A DNA stretch of 64,000 bases from an uncultured Oscillospiraceae bacterium (GTDB lineage: Bacteria > Bacillota > Clostridia > Oscillospirales > Oscillospiraceae). The DNA lies in NCBI GenBank assembly GCA_934597585.1, contig CAKTSA010000006.1, positions 6,637-70,636 of the forward strand. Reading direction: 5' to 3'. The translations under genes were made by a program, and so were the position numbers. The notes below the pieces were generated by a model. The model saw only the letters and a list, made by a program, of their open reading frames with translations, searched no databases and was not told the origin of the DNA. Positions 39,711-48,730 of the stretch are shown here, piece after piece; positions within the stretch are counted from its first letter, which is position 1, and the number at the start of each line of letters is the position of its first letter.

Positions 39711-41684
39711 ATGGACTATCGTAAAGAAATGAAGCAGCTGCGGGAGACGCTGAACGCCAACGGGTATCTCTACTACGTGCTGGACGCGCCCACCATGTCG
39801 GACTATGAGTACGACCACCTGCTGCGGAGGCTGGAGGACCTGGAGAAGGAGCATCCCGAGGAGATCACCCCCGATTCCCCCACCCAGCGGGTGGGCGGCA
39901 AGCTGCTGAGCCAGTTTGAGGAGGTGCGGCATGAGGTGCCGCTGGAGAGCCTGCAGGATGTGTTCGACGGGGACGAGGTGCGGGAGTTTCTGGATAAGGT
40001 GGCCGACGAGCTGCCGGAGGCCGTGTACAGCGTGGAGCCCAAGGTGGACGGATTGTCTGTGGCGCTGGAGTACCGGGACGGCGTGTTCGTCCGGGGCGCC
40101 ACCCGGGGCGATGGCCGTGTGGGGGAGGACGTGACGGAGAACCTACGCACCATTCGCTCTATCCCCATGACGCTGCCGGAGAAGCTGCCCCATCTCATCG
40201 TCCGGGGCGAGGTGTATATGGCCCGGAGCGTGTTCGAGGAGATCAACGCCCGGCGGGAGATCGAGGGAAAGCCGCTGCTGGCCAATCCCCGCAACGCCGC
40301 TGCGGGCTCTCTGCGGCAGCTGGATTCCAGGATCGCCGCCCAGCGGCGGCTGGACATTGCCGTTTTCAATCTGCAGCTGGCCGAGGGGCGGGCGTTTACC
40401 AGCCACAGCGAGACGCTGGACTATCTGGCTGGGCAGCACTTCAAGGTGATCCCCCACAAGGCGCTGGGGAAGGCGGAGGACATTCTGAACGAGATCACTC
40501 GTCTGGGGGATGAGCGGATGGCCTTTCCCTTTGATATCGACGGCGCGGTGGTGAAGCTGGACAGCCTGCCGGAGCGGGAGGTGCTGGGCAGCACCGCCAA
40601 GTGTCCCCGCTGGGCGGTGGCCTATAAGTATCCGCCGGAGCAGAAGCCGTCGGTTTTGAAGGACATCGTGGTGCAGGTGGGGCGCACCGGTGTGCTGACC
40701 CCCAAGGCGGTGCTGGAGCCGGTGCGTCTGGCGGGCACCACGGTCACCTATGCCTCGCTGCACAATCAGGACCTGATCACCAGCAAGGATATCCGCATCG
40801 GGGATACGGTCATCGTCCAGAAGGCGGGCGAGATCATCCCGGAGATCGTGGAGGTGGTGAAGGACAAGCGTCCGGCGGGCGCGGTGCCCTACTACCTGCC
40901 GGAGGTGTGCCCGGTGTGCGGCGCACCGGTGAGCCGGGATGAGGACGGTGTGGCCATCCGCTGCACCGGCGCGGAGTGTCCCGCCCAGCTGCTGCGGAAC
41001 CTGACACATTTTGCCAGCCGCAACGCCATGGACATCGACGGCATGGGGCCGGCGGTGATCCAGCTGCTGGTGGACAGCGGCCTGGTGAAGACCGCCGCCG
41101 ACCTGTACGGCCTGCAGGCGAAGGACATCGCCAAGCTGGACCGCATGGGGACGAAATCCGCCGCCAATGTAGTGGCGGCCATCGAAAAGAGCAAGGAGAA
41201 CGACCTGTGGCGGCTCATCAGCGCGCTGGGCATCCGCCAGGTGGGGGACAAGGCCGCCAAGGTGCTGGCCGCCCGCTTCGGCAGCTTTGACGCGCTGGCG
41301 GCGGCCACGGAGGAGGAGCTGACCGCCATTGAGGATGTGGGGCCCGTCACGGCCCGGTATATCCGCCAGTGGCTGGAGAGCCCCCAGTCCCAGGATCTGC
41401 TGGAGCGGCTGCGTGAGGCGGGCGTCAACATGACCAGCCATCAGGAGAGGGTGGACGACCGGTTTGCCGGGCAGATCTTCGTGCTGACCGGCACGCTGGA
41501 GAAGTTCACCCGGGACGAGGCGGCGGCCATGATCGAGGAGCGGGGCGGAAAGGCCAGCAGCTCGGTATCCAAAAAGACCACCTATGTGGTGGCAGGGGAA
41601 AACGCCGGAAGCAAGCTGCGCAAGGCCCAGGAGCTGAACATCCCCGTGCTGACGGAGGACGAGTTCCTGGCGATGCTGCAGTGA
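39711..41684 (+). CDS. ligA: NAD-dependent DNA ligase
   Basis: 657 residues, full length. Domain Ia (YHxxDxP-like YYVLDAPTMSDYEYD), the adenylation Lys111 in KVDGLSVAL, DGAVVKLDS in the nucleotidyltransferase core, OB fold, the zinc-finger cysteines (CPVCGAPVSRDEDGVAIRC then GAECPAQ), helix-hairpin-helix repeats and a C-terminal BRCT domain (FVLTGTLEKFTRDEA) are all present. It seals nicks in replication and repair. A GGATGGAG site precedes the ATG at 39711. Confidence 0.97.
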   Translation: MDYRKEMKQLRETLNANGYLYYVLDAPTMSDYEYDHLLRRLEDLEKEHPEEITPDSPTQRVGGKLLSQFEEVRHEVPLESLQDVFDGDEVREFLDKVADELPEAVYSVEPKVDGLSVALEYRDGVFVRGATRGDGRVGEDVTENLRTIRSIPMTLPEKLPHLIVRGEVYMARSVFEEINARREIEGKPLLANPRNAAAGSLRQLDSRIAAQRRLDIAVFNLQLAEGRAFTSHSETLDYLAGQHFKVIPHKALGKAEDILNEITRLGDERMAFPFDIDGAVVKLDSLPEREVLGSTAKCPRWAVAYKYPPEQKPSVLKDIVVQVGRTGVLTPKAVLEPVRLAGTTVTYASLHNQDLITSKDIRIGDTVIVQKAGEIIPEIVEVVKDKRPAGAVPYYLPEVCPVCGAPVSRDEDGVAIRCTGAECPAQLLRNLTHFASRNAMDIDGMGPAVIQLLVDSGLVKTAADLYGLQAKDIAKLDRMGTKSAANVVAAIEKSKENDLWRLISALGIRQVGDKAAKVLAARFGSFDALAAATEEELTAIEDVGPVTARYIRQWLESPQSQDLLERLREAGVNMTSHQERVDDRFAGQIFVLTGTLEKFTRDEAAAMIEERGGKASSSVSKKTTYVVAGENAGSKLRKAQELNIPVLTEDEFLAMLQ

Positions 41685-41721
41685 ATACAGATATCTGAAA
41701 TTTGTACAGGAGGGCTTTCTT

Positions 41722-42990
41722 ATGGCAGTGAATACCGATATGGCGCTGCGGCACCAGGTGATCTACAGCGTGTTTGTCCGCGGGCACACGAAGGAGGGGA
41801 CCTTCCGGGCCCTGGAGGGTGATCTGGATCGCCTGAGAGGGCTGGGGGCGGATATCCTGTGGCTGATGCCCATCCATCCCATCGGCGTGGAGGGGCGGAA
41901 GGGCACGGTGGGCAGCCCCTACGCCATCCGGGACTACCGGGCGGTGAACCCGGACATGGGCACCGTGGACGACCTGCGGCACCTGGTGGACGCCATCCAC
42001 GAGCGGGGGATGAAGTGCATCATCGACGTGGTGTACAACCACACCTCGCCGGATTCTGTGCTGGCGGAGACGCACCCGGAGTTCTTCCTGCGGGACCAGC
42101 AGGGAAAGCCTACCCGCCGGGTGGCGGACTGGTGGGACATCGTGGACCTGGATTACCGGAACCGGGAGCTGTGGCGCTATCAGATCGACACGCTGAAGCA
42201 GTGGGCGGCCATCGTGGATGGCTTCCGCTGCGATGTGGCCAGCGCGGTGCCCATGGCATTCTGGCGGCAGGCCAGGGAAGAGGTGGAGACCGTCCGTCCC
42301 GGCTGCATCTGGCTGGCGGAGAGCGTTCACGGCGCCCACGTGCTGGCCATGCGGAAGATGGGGGCCTACTGCGCCACGGATACCGAGGTGCAGGAGGTAT
42401 TCGACCAGAGCTACGACTACGACGTGTGGCCGTGGTATGAGGGGGTGCTGACCGGGAAGATGAGCCTGCGGGAGTACGCGGGCATCCTGAACTATCAGGA
42501 GATGACCTATCCCGGCAGCTATGTGAAGGCGCGGTTTCTGGAGAACCACGACACGCCCCGGGCTGCCAGCTGGATGAAGGACGATGTGCAGCTGGACAAC
42601 TGGCTGGCGTTCCTCTATTTCCAGCGGGGCACGGTGATGCTGTACAGCGGCATGGAGTACGCGCCGGAGGAGCGGGTGGATTTCTTTGAAAACCAGAGCA
42701 ACTACGGCGACATGCGCCGGGATGTGCAGCTGCAGATGAAGAAGCTGAAGGCGGTCAAGGAGACGCTGCCCCTCACCGGCGGCTACTGGCTGGAGGAGGC
42801 GGACGGCCTGCTGCTGGGGCATTACGAAGGCCCGGAGGGCAAGGTGCTGGGCGTATTCGACCTGCTGGGCCGGGGCGCGGGCAGCGTGAAGGTGGACTTG
42901 CCCGATGGAGAATATCCTGATCGGCTGGGCGGCCATATCACGGTGCGTGGCGGACAGTTCGCCTTTGATGGCAGACCGGTGATCCTGTGA
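41722..42990 (+). CDS. GH13 alpha-amylase-family glycoside hydrolase
   Basis: 422 residues with no signal peptide, so probably cytoplasmic. The barrel motifs are DVVYNHTS (region I), GFRCDVAS (region II, nucleophile Asp171), WLAES (region III, acid Glu200) and LENHDTPR (region IV, Asp277), so catalysis is expected to be intact. It lacks long starch-binding or N-terminal domains. The short size and context do not fix the substrate; maltodextrin or trehalose-type glycosides are possible. AGGAGG precedes the ATG. It lies 37 bp behind ligA and may share its transcript. Confidence 0.9.
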   Translation: MAVNTDMALRHQVIYSVFVRGHTKEGTFRALEGDLDRLRGLGADILWLMPIHPIGVEGRKGTVGSPYAIRDYRAVNPDMGTVDDLRHLVDAIHERGMKCIIDVVYNHTSPDSVLAETHPEFFLRDQQGKPTRRVADWWDIVDLDYRNRELWRYQIDTLKQWAAIVDGFRCDVASAVPMAFWRQAREEVETVRPGCIWLAESVHGAHVLAMRKMGAYCATDTEVQEVFDQSYDYDVWPWYEGVLTGKMSLREYAGILNYQEMTYPGSYVKARFLENHDTPRAASWMKDDVQLDNWLAFLYFQRGTVMLYSGMEYAPEERVDFFENQSNYGDMRRDVQLQMKKLKAVKETLPLTGGYWLEEADGLLLGHYEGPEGKVLGVFDLLGRGAGSVKVDLPDGEYPDRLGGHITVRGGQFAFDGRPVIL

Positions 42991-43156
42991 TTTGACTTTT
43001 TTCACAAAAAAACCGGACGATCATGGGGAAAACGCAGAAATCCAGGAGATGAATTGACTTTCCCCTGAAACGTGTTACCATATAAATTGTATATCTGTGG
43101 GCTTTCGCTGTTTCTTCAGCGGAAACCACCGGAATAAAGAGGAGGAAAAAAGAGAA
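42991..43156. other. intergenic region before nifJ
   Basis: It contains a TTGACT at about 43052-43057 and AT-rich TATAAATTGTATAT (about 43081-43094), but no combination with 16-18 bp spacing, so a promoter is not assigned. A TTTCGCTG/CAGCGGAAA hairpin lies close to the GAGGAGGAAA ribosome-binding site. Confidence 0.4.
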
Positions 43157-46100
43157 ATGAGTAAGCTCATGAAGATCTGCGACGGTAACGAAGCGGCGGC
43201 ATATGTGGCATATGCCTTCTCGGAAGTTGCTGCCATCTACCCCATCACCCCGTCCAGCCCCATGGCGGAGCATGCCGACGAGTGGTCGGCCAAGGGTAAG
43301 AAGAACATCTTCGGCCAGACCGTCCGTCTGGTGGAGATGCAGTCCGAGGCCGGCGCCTGCGGCGCCTGCCACGGCGCACTGGAGGCCGGCGCATTGGCCA
43401 CCAGCTTCACCGCTTCCCAGGGTCTGATGCTGATGATCCCCACCATGCACCGTATCTCCGGCGAGCGTCTGCCCGGCGTGCTGCATGTGGCGTCCCGTAC
43501 CGTGGGTACCCACGCGTTCTCCATCTTCGGCGATCACTCCGACGTGATGAACTGCCGCCAGACGGGCTTTGCCCTGCTTTCCAGCGGCAGCGTCCAGCAG
43601 GCCGCCGACCTGGCCGCCGTGGCCCACCTGAGCGCCATCAAGGCCCGCATCCCCTTCCTGCACTTCTTTGACGGCTTCCGCACCAGCCATGAGATCCAGA
43701 AGATCGACGTGCTGGATTACGACGAGTACGCCAAGCTGGTGGACTATGACGCCCTGGCCAAGTTCCGCACCAACGCGCTGAATCCCGAGGATCCCCGCAT
43801 GCGCTCCCTGGTGGATAACCCCGACATTTACTTCCAGCTGCGCGAGTCCAACAATACCGACTATGCCCAGCTGCCCGACGTGGTGGAGGACTACATGGCC
43901 CAGATCAGCAAGCTGACCGGCCGCGAGTACCACCTGTTCAACTACTACGGTGCCCTGGATGCCGAGCGCGTCATCGTGGCCATGGGCTCCGTGTCCGGCT
44001 GCGCCCAGGAGGTCGTCAACTACCTGAACGCCAAGGGCGAGAAGGTGGGCTTCCTGCAGGTGCATCTGTTCCGTCCCTTCTCCGCCAAGCATCTGCTGGC
44101 GGCCATGCCCAAGACGGTGAAGAAGATCGCCGTTCTGGACCGCGTGAAGGAAGCCGGCTCCATTGGAGAGCCTCTGTACGAGGATATCTGCGCCGCTTAC
44201 ATCAACGACGCCAACCGTCCTCTGATCTACGCCGGCCGTTACGGCCTGTCCTCCAAGGACACCACCCCCGCCCAGATCAAGGCTGTGTTCGACAACCTGT
44301 CCAAGGACGAGCCCAAGAACCACTTCACCATCGGCATTGAGGACGATGTGACCCATCTGTCCCTGCCCATCGGCGCGCCGCTGCTGACCGAGCCGGAGGG
44401 CACCATCGCCTGCAAGTTCTGGGGCCTGGGCTCCGACGGTACCGTGGGCGCCAACAAGAACTCCATCAAGATCATCGGCGAGACCACCGATATGTACTGC
44501 CAGGCGTACTTTGAGTACGATACCAAGAAGTCCTTCGGTATCACCAAGAGCCACCTGCGCTTCGGCAAGCACCCCATCAGCTCCACCTACTACGTCTCCA
44601 ACGCGGACTTCATCGCCTGCCACAACCAGACGTATCTGACCAAGTACGACATTATCTCCGAGCTGAAGCCCCACGGCAGCTTCCTGCTGAACTGCGAGTG
44701 GACGGAGAACGAGCTGGAGCAGCACATCCCCGGCGATATCCTGAAGTACATCGCCGAGAATGACATCAAGTTCTACATCATCGACGCCAACAAGGAGTCT
44801 CAGGCGCTGGGTCTGGGCAACCGCTCCAACATGGTGCTGCAGGCCGCCTTCTTCAAGCTGGCCAACGTCATCCCCGTTGAGGATGCCGTGGAGCACATGA
44901 AGGCCGCCGTCAAGAAGACCTACGGCCTGAAGGGCGAGAAGATCGTCAACATGAACATCGCCGCCGTGGACGCCGGTATCAACGCGCTGGTGGAGGTCAA
45001 GGTGAAGCCCGAGTGGAAGAACCTGTCCGGCGCCGCCATCAAGCCCGCCGCCGATGACCTGCCCTACGTCATCAAGAACATTCTGGTGCCCATCAACGCC
45101 CAGAAGGGCGATAACCTGCCTGTCTCCGCCTTCAAGGGGATGGAGGACGGCACCATGCCGCTGGGCACCTCCCGCTATGAGAAGCGCGGCATCGCCACCC
45201 ATCTGCCTGTGTGGGACGCTACTGAGTGCCTGCAGTGCAACATGTGCTCTTTCGTCTGCCCCCACGCGGTCATTCGTCCCTTCCTGCTGGACGAGGCCGA
45301 AGCCGCCAACGCCCCTGAGGGCCTGGTGATGGTGGACGCCAAGGGTCCCCAGCTGGCCGGTATGAAGTACGCCATGGGCGTGTCCACCCTGGACTGCACC
45401 AGCTGCGGCAGCTGTGTCTCCTCCTGCCCCAAGAGCGGCAAGGCGCTGAAGATGGTGCCCACCCACGAGGTGTCTCTGGATCAGACCAACTGGGAGTACC
45501 TGTTCAACCTGCCCATCAAGGGCGACAAGGTGGATAAGTTCAGCCTGAAGGGCAGCCAGTTCAAGCAGCCCCTGGTGGAGTTCAACGGCGCCTGCGCCGG
45601 CTGCGGCGAGACCCCCTATATCAAGCTGCTGACCCAGCTGTTCGGCGACAAGATGTATCTGGCCAACGCCACCGGCTGCACCCAGGCTTGGGGCGCGGCA
45701 ATGCCCTGCGTGCCCTACTGCAAGAACCAGGAGGGCAAGGGTGTGGCATGGTCCAACTCCCTGTTCGAGAACAACGCCGAGTTCTCCTATGGTATGTGCC
45801 TGGCGGTCAAGCAGCTGCGGGACTGCGTCACCGGCTATGTGAAGGAACTGGACGCCCTCACCAAGGACGAGGCTGTCAAGGCCGCTATCGCAAAGTATCT
45901 GGAGACCTATGACGATCTGGATGCTTCCACTCCTGCTACCGCCGCTCTGGTGGCCGTGCTGGAGAAGGGCAAGTTCTCCGCCGAGGAGCAGAAGATCGTG
46001 GACGAGATCCTGAAGCGCAAGAAGGACCTGTCCAAGAAGACCATGTGGATGTACGGCGGCGACGGCTGGGCCTACGATATCGGCTACGGCGGTCTGGATC

Positions 46101-46669
46101 ACGTTTTCGCCATGGGCGAGGATGTGAACGTGCTGCTGGTGGACACCGAGGTGTACTCCAACACCGGCGGACAGTCCTCCAAGGCCACTCCCGTGGGCGC
46201 TGTGGCACAGTTCCAGGCCAGCGGTAAGAAGACCAAGAAGAAGGACCTGGGCATGCTGATGATGACCTACGACAACGTCTATGTGGCCCAGTGCTCCATG
46301 GGCGCCAACCCCAATCAGCTGATCAAAGCCATCAAGGAGGCCGAGGCCCACAAGGGCCCGTCCCTGGTGATCTGCTACGCGCCCTGCATCAACCACGGCA
46401 TCAAGAAGGGCATGAACAATGTCCAGCAGGAGATGAAGGACGCGGTGGCTTCCGGTTACTGGAATCTGTATCGCTACGATCCCAGCACCAAGAAGTTCAC
46501 GCTGGACTCCAAGGAGCCCACCATGCCGCTGTATGACTTCATGAAGGGCGAGGTGCGCTACGCCTCCTTGGAGCTGAGCTTCCCCGAGAACGCCAAGACC
46601 CTGTTTGCCGAGGCGGAAGAGGACGCCAAGACCAAGTACGAGTCCTACAAGCGCCGCAGCGAAAACTAA
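43157..46669 (+). CDS. nifJ: pyruvate:ferredoxin (flavodoxin) oxidoreductase
   Basis: 1170 residues, the single-chain PFOR length. Domain order: N-terminal pyruvate-binding domain (YPITPSSPMAEHADEW), transketolase-C-like domain, gamma domain, a two-cluster ferredoxin domain (CLQCNMCSFVCP at about 690 and CTSCGSCVSSCP at about 747), and the C-terminal TPP domain with GACAGCGETPYIK and GDGWAYDIGYGGLDHV plus NVLLVDTEVYSNTGGQ. It oxidises pyruvate to acetyl-CoA and CO2 and reduces ferredoxin, central to anaerobic fermentation. The ATG at 43157 follows GAGGAGGAAA. Codon use is strongly biased to C-ending codons, as in highly expressed genes. Confidence 0.97.
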   Translation: MSKLMKICDGNEAAAYVAYAFSEVAAIYPITPSSPMAEHADEWSAKGKKNIFGQTVRLVEMQSEAGACGACHGALEAGALATSFTASQGLMLMIPTMHRISGERLPGVLHVASRTVGTHAFSIFGDHSDVMNCRQTGFALLSSGSVQQAADLAAVAHLSAIKARIPFLHFFDGFRTSHEIQKIDVLDYDEYAKLVDYDALAKFRTNALNPEDPRMRSLVDNPDIYFQLRESNNTDYAQLPDVVEDYMAQISKLTGREYHLFNYYGALDAERVIVAMGSVSGCAQEVVNYLNAKGEKVGFLQVHLFRPFSAKHLLAAMPKTVKKIAVLDRVKEAGSIGEPLYEDICAAYINDANRPLIYAGRYGLSSKDTTPAQIKAVFDNLSKDEPKNHFTIGIEDDVTHLSLPIGAPLLTEPEGTIACKFWGLGSDGTVGANKNSIKIIGETTDMYCQAYFEYDTKKSFGITKSHLRFGKHPISSTYYVSNADFIACHNQTYLTKYDIISELKPHGSFLLNCEWTENELEQHIPGDILKYIAENDIKFYIIDANKESQALGLGNRSNMVLQAAFFKLANVIPVEDAVEHMKAAVKKTYGLKGEKIVNMNIAAVDAGINALVEVKVKPEWKNLSGAAIKPAADDLPYVIKNILVPINAQKGDNLPVSAFKGMEDGTMPLGTSRYEKRGIATHLPVWDATECLQCNMCSFVCPHAVIRPFLLDEAEAANAPEGLVMVDAKGPQLAGMKYAMGVSTLDCTSCGSCVSSCPKSGKALKMVPTHEVSLDQTNWEYLFNLPIKGDKVDKFSLKGSQFKQPLVEFNGACAGCGETPYIKLLTQLFGDKMYLANATGCTQAWGAAMPCVPYCKNQEGKGVAWSNSLFENNAEFSYGMCLAVKQLRDCVTGYVKELDALTKDEAVKAAIAKYLETYDDLDASTPATAALVAVLEKGKFSAEEQKIVDEILKRKKDLSKKTMWMYGGDGWAYDIGYGGLDHVFAMGEDVNVLLVDTEVYSNTGGQSSKATPVGAVAQFQASGKKTKKKDLGMLMMTYDNVYVAQCSMGANPNQLIKAIKEAEAHKGPSLVICYAPCINHGIKKGMNNVQQEMKDAVASGYWNLYRYDPSTKKFTLDSKEPTMPLYDFMKGEVRYASLELSFPENAKTLFAEAEEDAKTKYESYKRRSEN

Positions 46670-46674
46670 AGCAT

Positions 46675-46709
46675 AAAAAATCTCCGGTCGAAAGACCGGA
46701 GATTTTTTT
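46675..46709 (+). terminator. intrinsic terminator of nifJ
   Basis: AAAAAATCTCCGGTC, loop GAAA, GACCGGAGATTTTTTT. It is a perfect stem with T-runs on both strands. Confidence 0.95.
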
Positions 46710-46710
46710 A

Positions 46711-46771
46711 TGCAGTGAAAAGATAAAAGGGAAAAGTGAAGAGTTGAGGTATGCCGCCGCAGGCGGCATGA
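46711..46771. repeat. convergent-junction repeat, copy 2
   Basis: TGCAGTGAAAAG, purine-rich stretch, GTGAAGAGTTGAGGTATGCC then a GCCGCCGCAGGCGGC hairpin ending ATGAT. It matches 14574-14636 in order and in position relative to the preceding terminator T-run. Confidence 0.7.
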
Positions 46772-46780
46772 TCGAATATG

Positions 46781-47107
46781 TTACGCTGCCTTTTTCTTCA
46801 CCAGCAGACTGACCAGCAGTCCCAGGGCAAGGCCGATGACGATCGACAGTAGTACCATTTCCGCCGCCATGCCGAAGAAGGCGACGCCCAGAGCGCTGCG
46901 TTCCAGGGCGATGATGGCGATGTCCGCCAGAAGCTCGCACAGGGCCAGCAGCCCGCCCACCACAGCGATGGGCAGCCAGGGGCGCTTCTGGCTCCGGAAG
47001 ATGACGGCCTGCAGCAGAAATGCCATCACCAACGCGGCGGGGATCAGAAGTGCCATGCCGAACTCCCAGAAGGAGAGCAGGGCGCGGATGGAGTGAAACA
47101 GCAGCAT
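46781..47107 (-). CDS. small integral membrane protein, unknown function
   Basis: 108 residues from the ATG at 47107 (GGAAAGGA upstream). Three hydrophobic segments (about 15-37, 45-66, 76-101) and a C-terminal KKKAA. I do not recognise a family. It is the last gene of a four-gene minus operon behind the VTT-domain protein (19-bp gap), so a membrane-associated role with that protein is possible. Confidence 0.6.
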   Translation of the reverse strand: MLLFHSIRALLSFWEFGMALLIPAALVMAFLLQAVIFRSQKRPWLPIAVVGGLLALCELLADIAIIALERSALGVAFFGMAAEMVLLSIVIGLALGLLVSLLVKKKAA

Positions 47108-47126
47108 AGGATGGTCCTTTCCGGCA

Positions 47127-47831
47127 TTATGCCTCGTTATCGGGTTTGGGTTTATCTGTGGTATGATCCTTGGAGGACGGCTCCGGGGGCGCGACCAGCT
47201 TTTGGTGGCAGTAGAACAGCGCATAGGCGATGAGCACCACGTTGATGACCAGAAACACCCAGAACACCGGTGAGCGGAAGTCCAGCCGGTTGCCCAGGAT
47301 GGTGAAGCAGACGGTGCCGGGATAGATGGCCAGCCACGAGCTGATCAGGTAGGTCCAGAAGTTGGTGCGCGTCATGCCGAACAGCACACCCAGGATCTCC
47401 ATGCTGAGCCCCAGCATGTGGATGGCGAAGCAGGAGGCAAAGCCCAGCTCCTGGGAGGCGGTGAAAAACCGCTTGATCTTGGGATGCCGCTCCAGCATGG
47501 CATTGAGGTCCGCGGGATCGGTTTTGCGGCCAACAGCATAGGACACAGACAGGCTGACGGCCAACCCAACGGCGTTGACGATCAGCGCCTCCGGCAGCGG
47601 AAAGACCAGCGACACCGCCACCACCAGCACGTTGTAGATGATGACCACCGAGATGCCCTTCAGGGCGAACAGCGCCAGAGCCATCAGCACCGCCAGGGCG
47701 GGCTTGTCGGCCACCAGCGTCATCAGCCGGTTCAGGTCCAGCACGCCGCACAGTATCAGCACGCCCAGTACCACGGCCAGGATGGCCATTACCAGTACCG
47801 GGGCGTAGCCCTTGAGTTTGCGTATTTTCAT
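47127..47831 (-). CDS. VTT/TVP38-family (SNARE-associated) membrane protein
   Basis: 234 residues from the ATG at 47831 (AAGGAG 11 bp upstream). About six hydrophobic helices; the VTT core includes FPLPEALIVNAVGLAVSLSV then SYAVGR and, in the second half, GMTRTNFWTYLISSWLAIYP followed by GTVCFTILG. Members of the DedA/VTT superfamily act as scramblases or small-molecule transporters in the membrane. The function here is unknown. The tail (PPEPSSKDHTTDKPKPDNEA) is charged and probably disordered. It follows sdaAA after 23 bp in the same operon. Confidence 0.85.
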   Translation of the reverse strand: MKIRKLKGYAPVLVMAILAVVLGVLILCGVLDLNRLMTLVADKPALAVLMALALFALKGISVVIIYNVLVVAVSLVFPLPEALIVNAVGLAVSLSVSYAVGRKTDPADLNAMLERHPKIKRFFTASQELGFASCFAIHMLGLSMEILGVLFGMTRTNFWTYLISSWLAIYPGTVCFTILGNRLDFRSPVFWVFLVINVVLIAYALFYCHQKLVAPPEPSSKDHTTDKPKPDNEA

Positions 47832-47854
47832 GGATGGGGGAACTCCTTGCCGCC

Positions 47855-48730
47855 TTATTGGGGCTTGTGCATCCGTTTTTTGATGGTGCGGCCGGTGGGG
47901 GTGGCGGCGAGGCCGCCCAGGGCGGTCTCGCGGAATTCCACCGGCATGCGGCGGCCCACCTCGCCCATGGCGTCGATGACCTCGTCCACGGGGATGCGGC
48001 TCTCGATGCCGGCCAGGGCCATGTCGGCCACGCTGACGGCGTTTACAGCGCCAATGACGTTGCGCTTGACGCAGGGGATCTCCACCAGACCGGCCACCGG
48101 GTCGCACACCAGGCCCAGCAGGTTTTTCAGAGCCATGGCCACCGCGTGGCCGATCTGCGCGCCGGTGCCGCCCCGCAGGGCCACCAGTGCGCCCGCCGCC
48201 ATGGCGGAGGCGGTGCCGATCTCGGCCTGGCAGCCGCCGGAGGCGCCGGCGATGCAGGCGCGATAGGCGATGACCGCGCCGATGCCGCTGGCTACGTAGA
48301 GAGCCTCCAGAATCTGGTGTTGGCTCAGCTCCTCATATTTGCACAGGGGCAGCAGCACCGCGGGCAGGACGCCGCAGGCGCCTGCGGTGGGGGCTGCCAC
48401 GATGCGGCGCATGCAGGCGTTGGACTCCGCCATGCTGAGAGCCTCGGTAATGACCTCGCTGACGTAGCCGCCGGACATGGCCTCGCCCCGGATGCAGTAC
48501 TGGCGCATTTTCATGCCGTCGCCGCCCACCAGGCCGCTGACGGAGCGCTTCTGGCCGGTATAGCTGTCCGCCGCGTCCACCATGGCCTGCCAGGTGGTCA
48601 GCATCTTCGCCATGGACTGGTTGCGGGTCACCTGGCGGGTCTCCATATCGTCCTCTAATACGACCTCCCAGAAGGGCTTGCCCTTCTCCTGCATCAGGTC
48701 AAAGATTTCCTTCATCGAATCCAGAGCCAT
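47855..48730 (-). CDS. sdaAA: L-serine dehydratase, alpha subunit
   Basis: 291 residues. The start is the ATG at 48730, which has GGAGGAGG 6 bp upstream; an ATG 6 bp earlier is too close to it. Conserved Fe-S dehydratase segments: RIVAAPTAGACGVLPAVLLP (cluster Cys), GASGGCQAEIGTASAMAAGA (cluster Cys), NLLGLVCDPVAGLVEIPCVK (cluster Cys), all intact. With SdaAB it deaminates L-serine to pyruvate and ammonia; its product feeds PFOR. The first 32 bp overlap the end of sdaAB. Confidence 0.95.
   Translation of the reverse strand: MALDSMKEIFDLMQEKGKPFWEVVLEDDMETRQVTRNQSMAKMLTTWQAMVDAADSYTGQKRSVSGLVGGDGMKMRQYCIRGEAMSGGYVSEVITEALSMAESNACMRRIVAAPTAGACGVLPAVLLPLCKYEELSQHQILEALYVASGIGAVIAYRACIAGASGGCQAEIGTASAMAAGALVALRGGTGAQIGHAVAMALKNLLGLVCDPVAGLVEIPCVKRNVIGAVNAVSVADMALAGIESRIPVDEVIDAMGEVGRRMPVEFRETALGGLAATPTGRTIKKRMHKPQ

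Noticed and set aside
42938..46396. 1152-codon open frame on the minus strand opposite nifJ
   Set aside because: Antisense shadow of a strongly codon-biased gene, low-complexity composition, no RBS; nifJ on the plus strand is unambiguous.
14574..46771. CRISPR array or long direct-repeat recombination site
   Set aside because: Only two copies 32 kb apart, imperfect and with hairpins; no spacer-repeat periodicity anywhere in the window and no cas genes.
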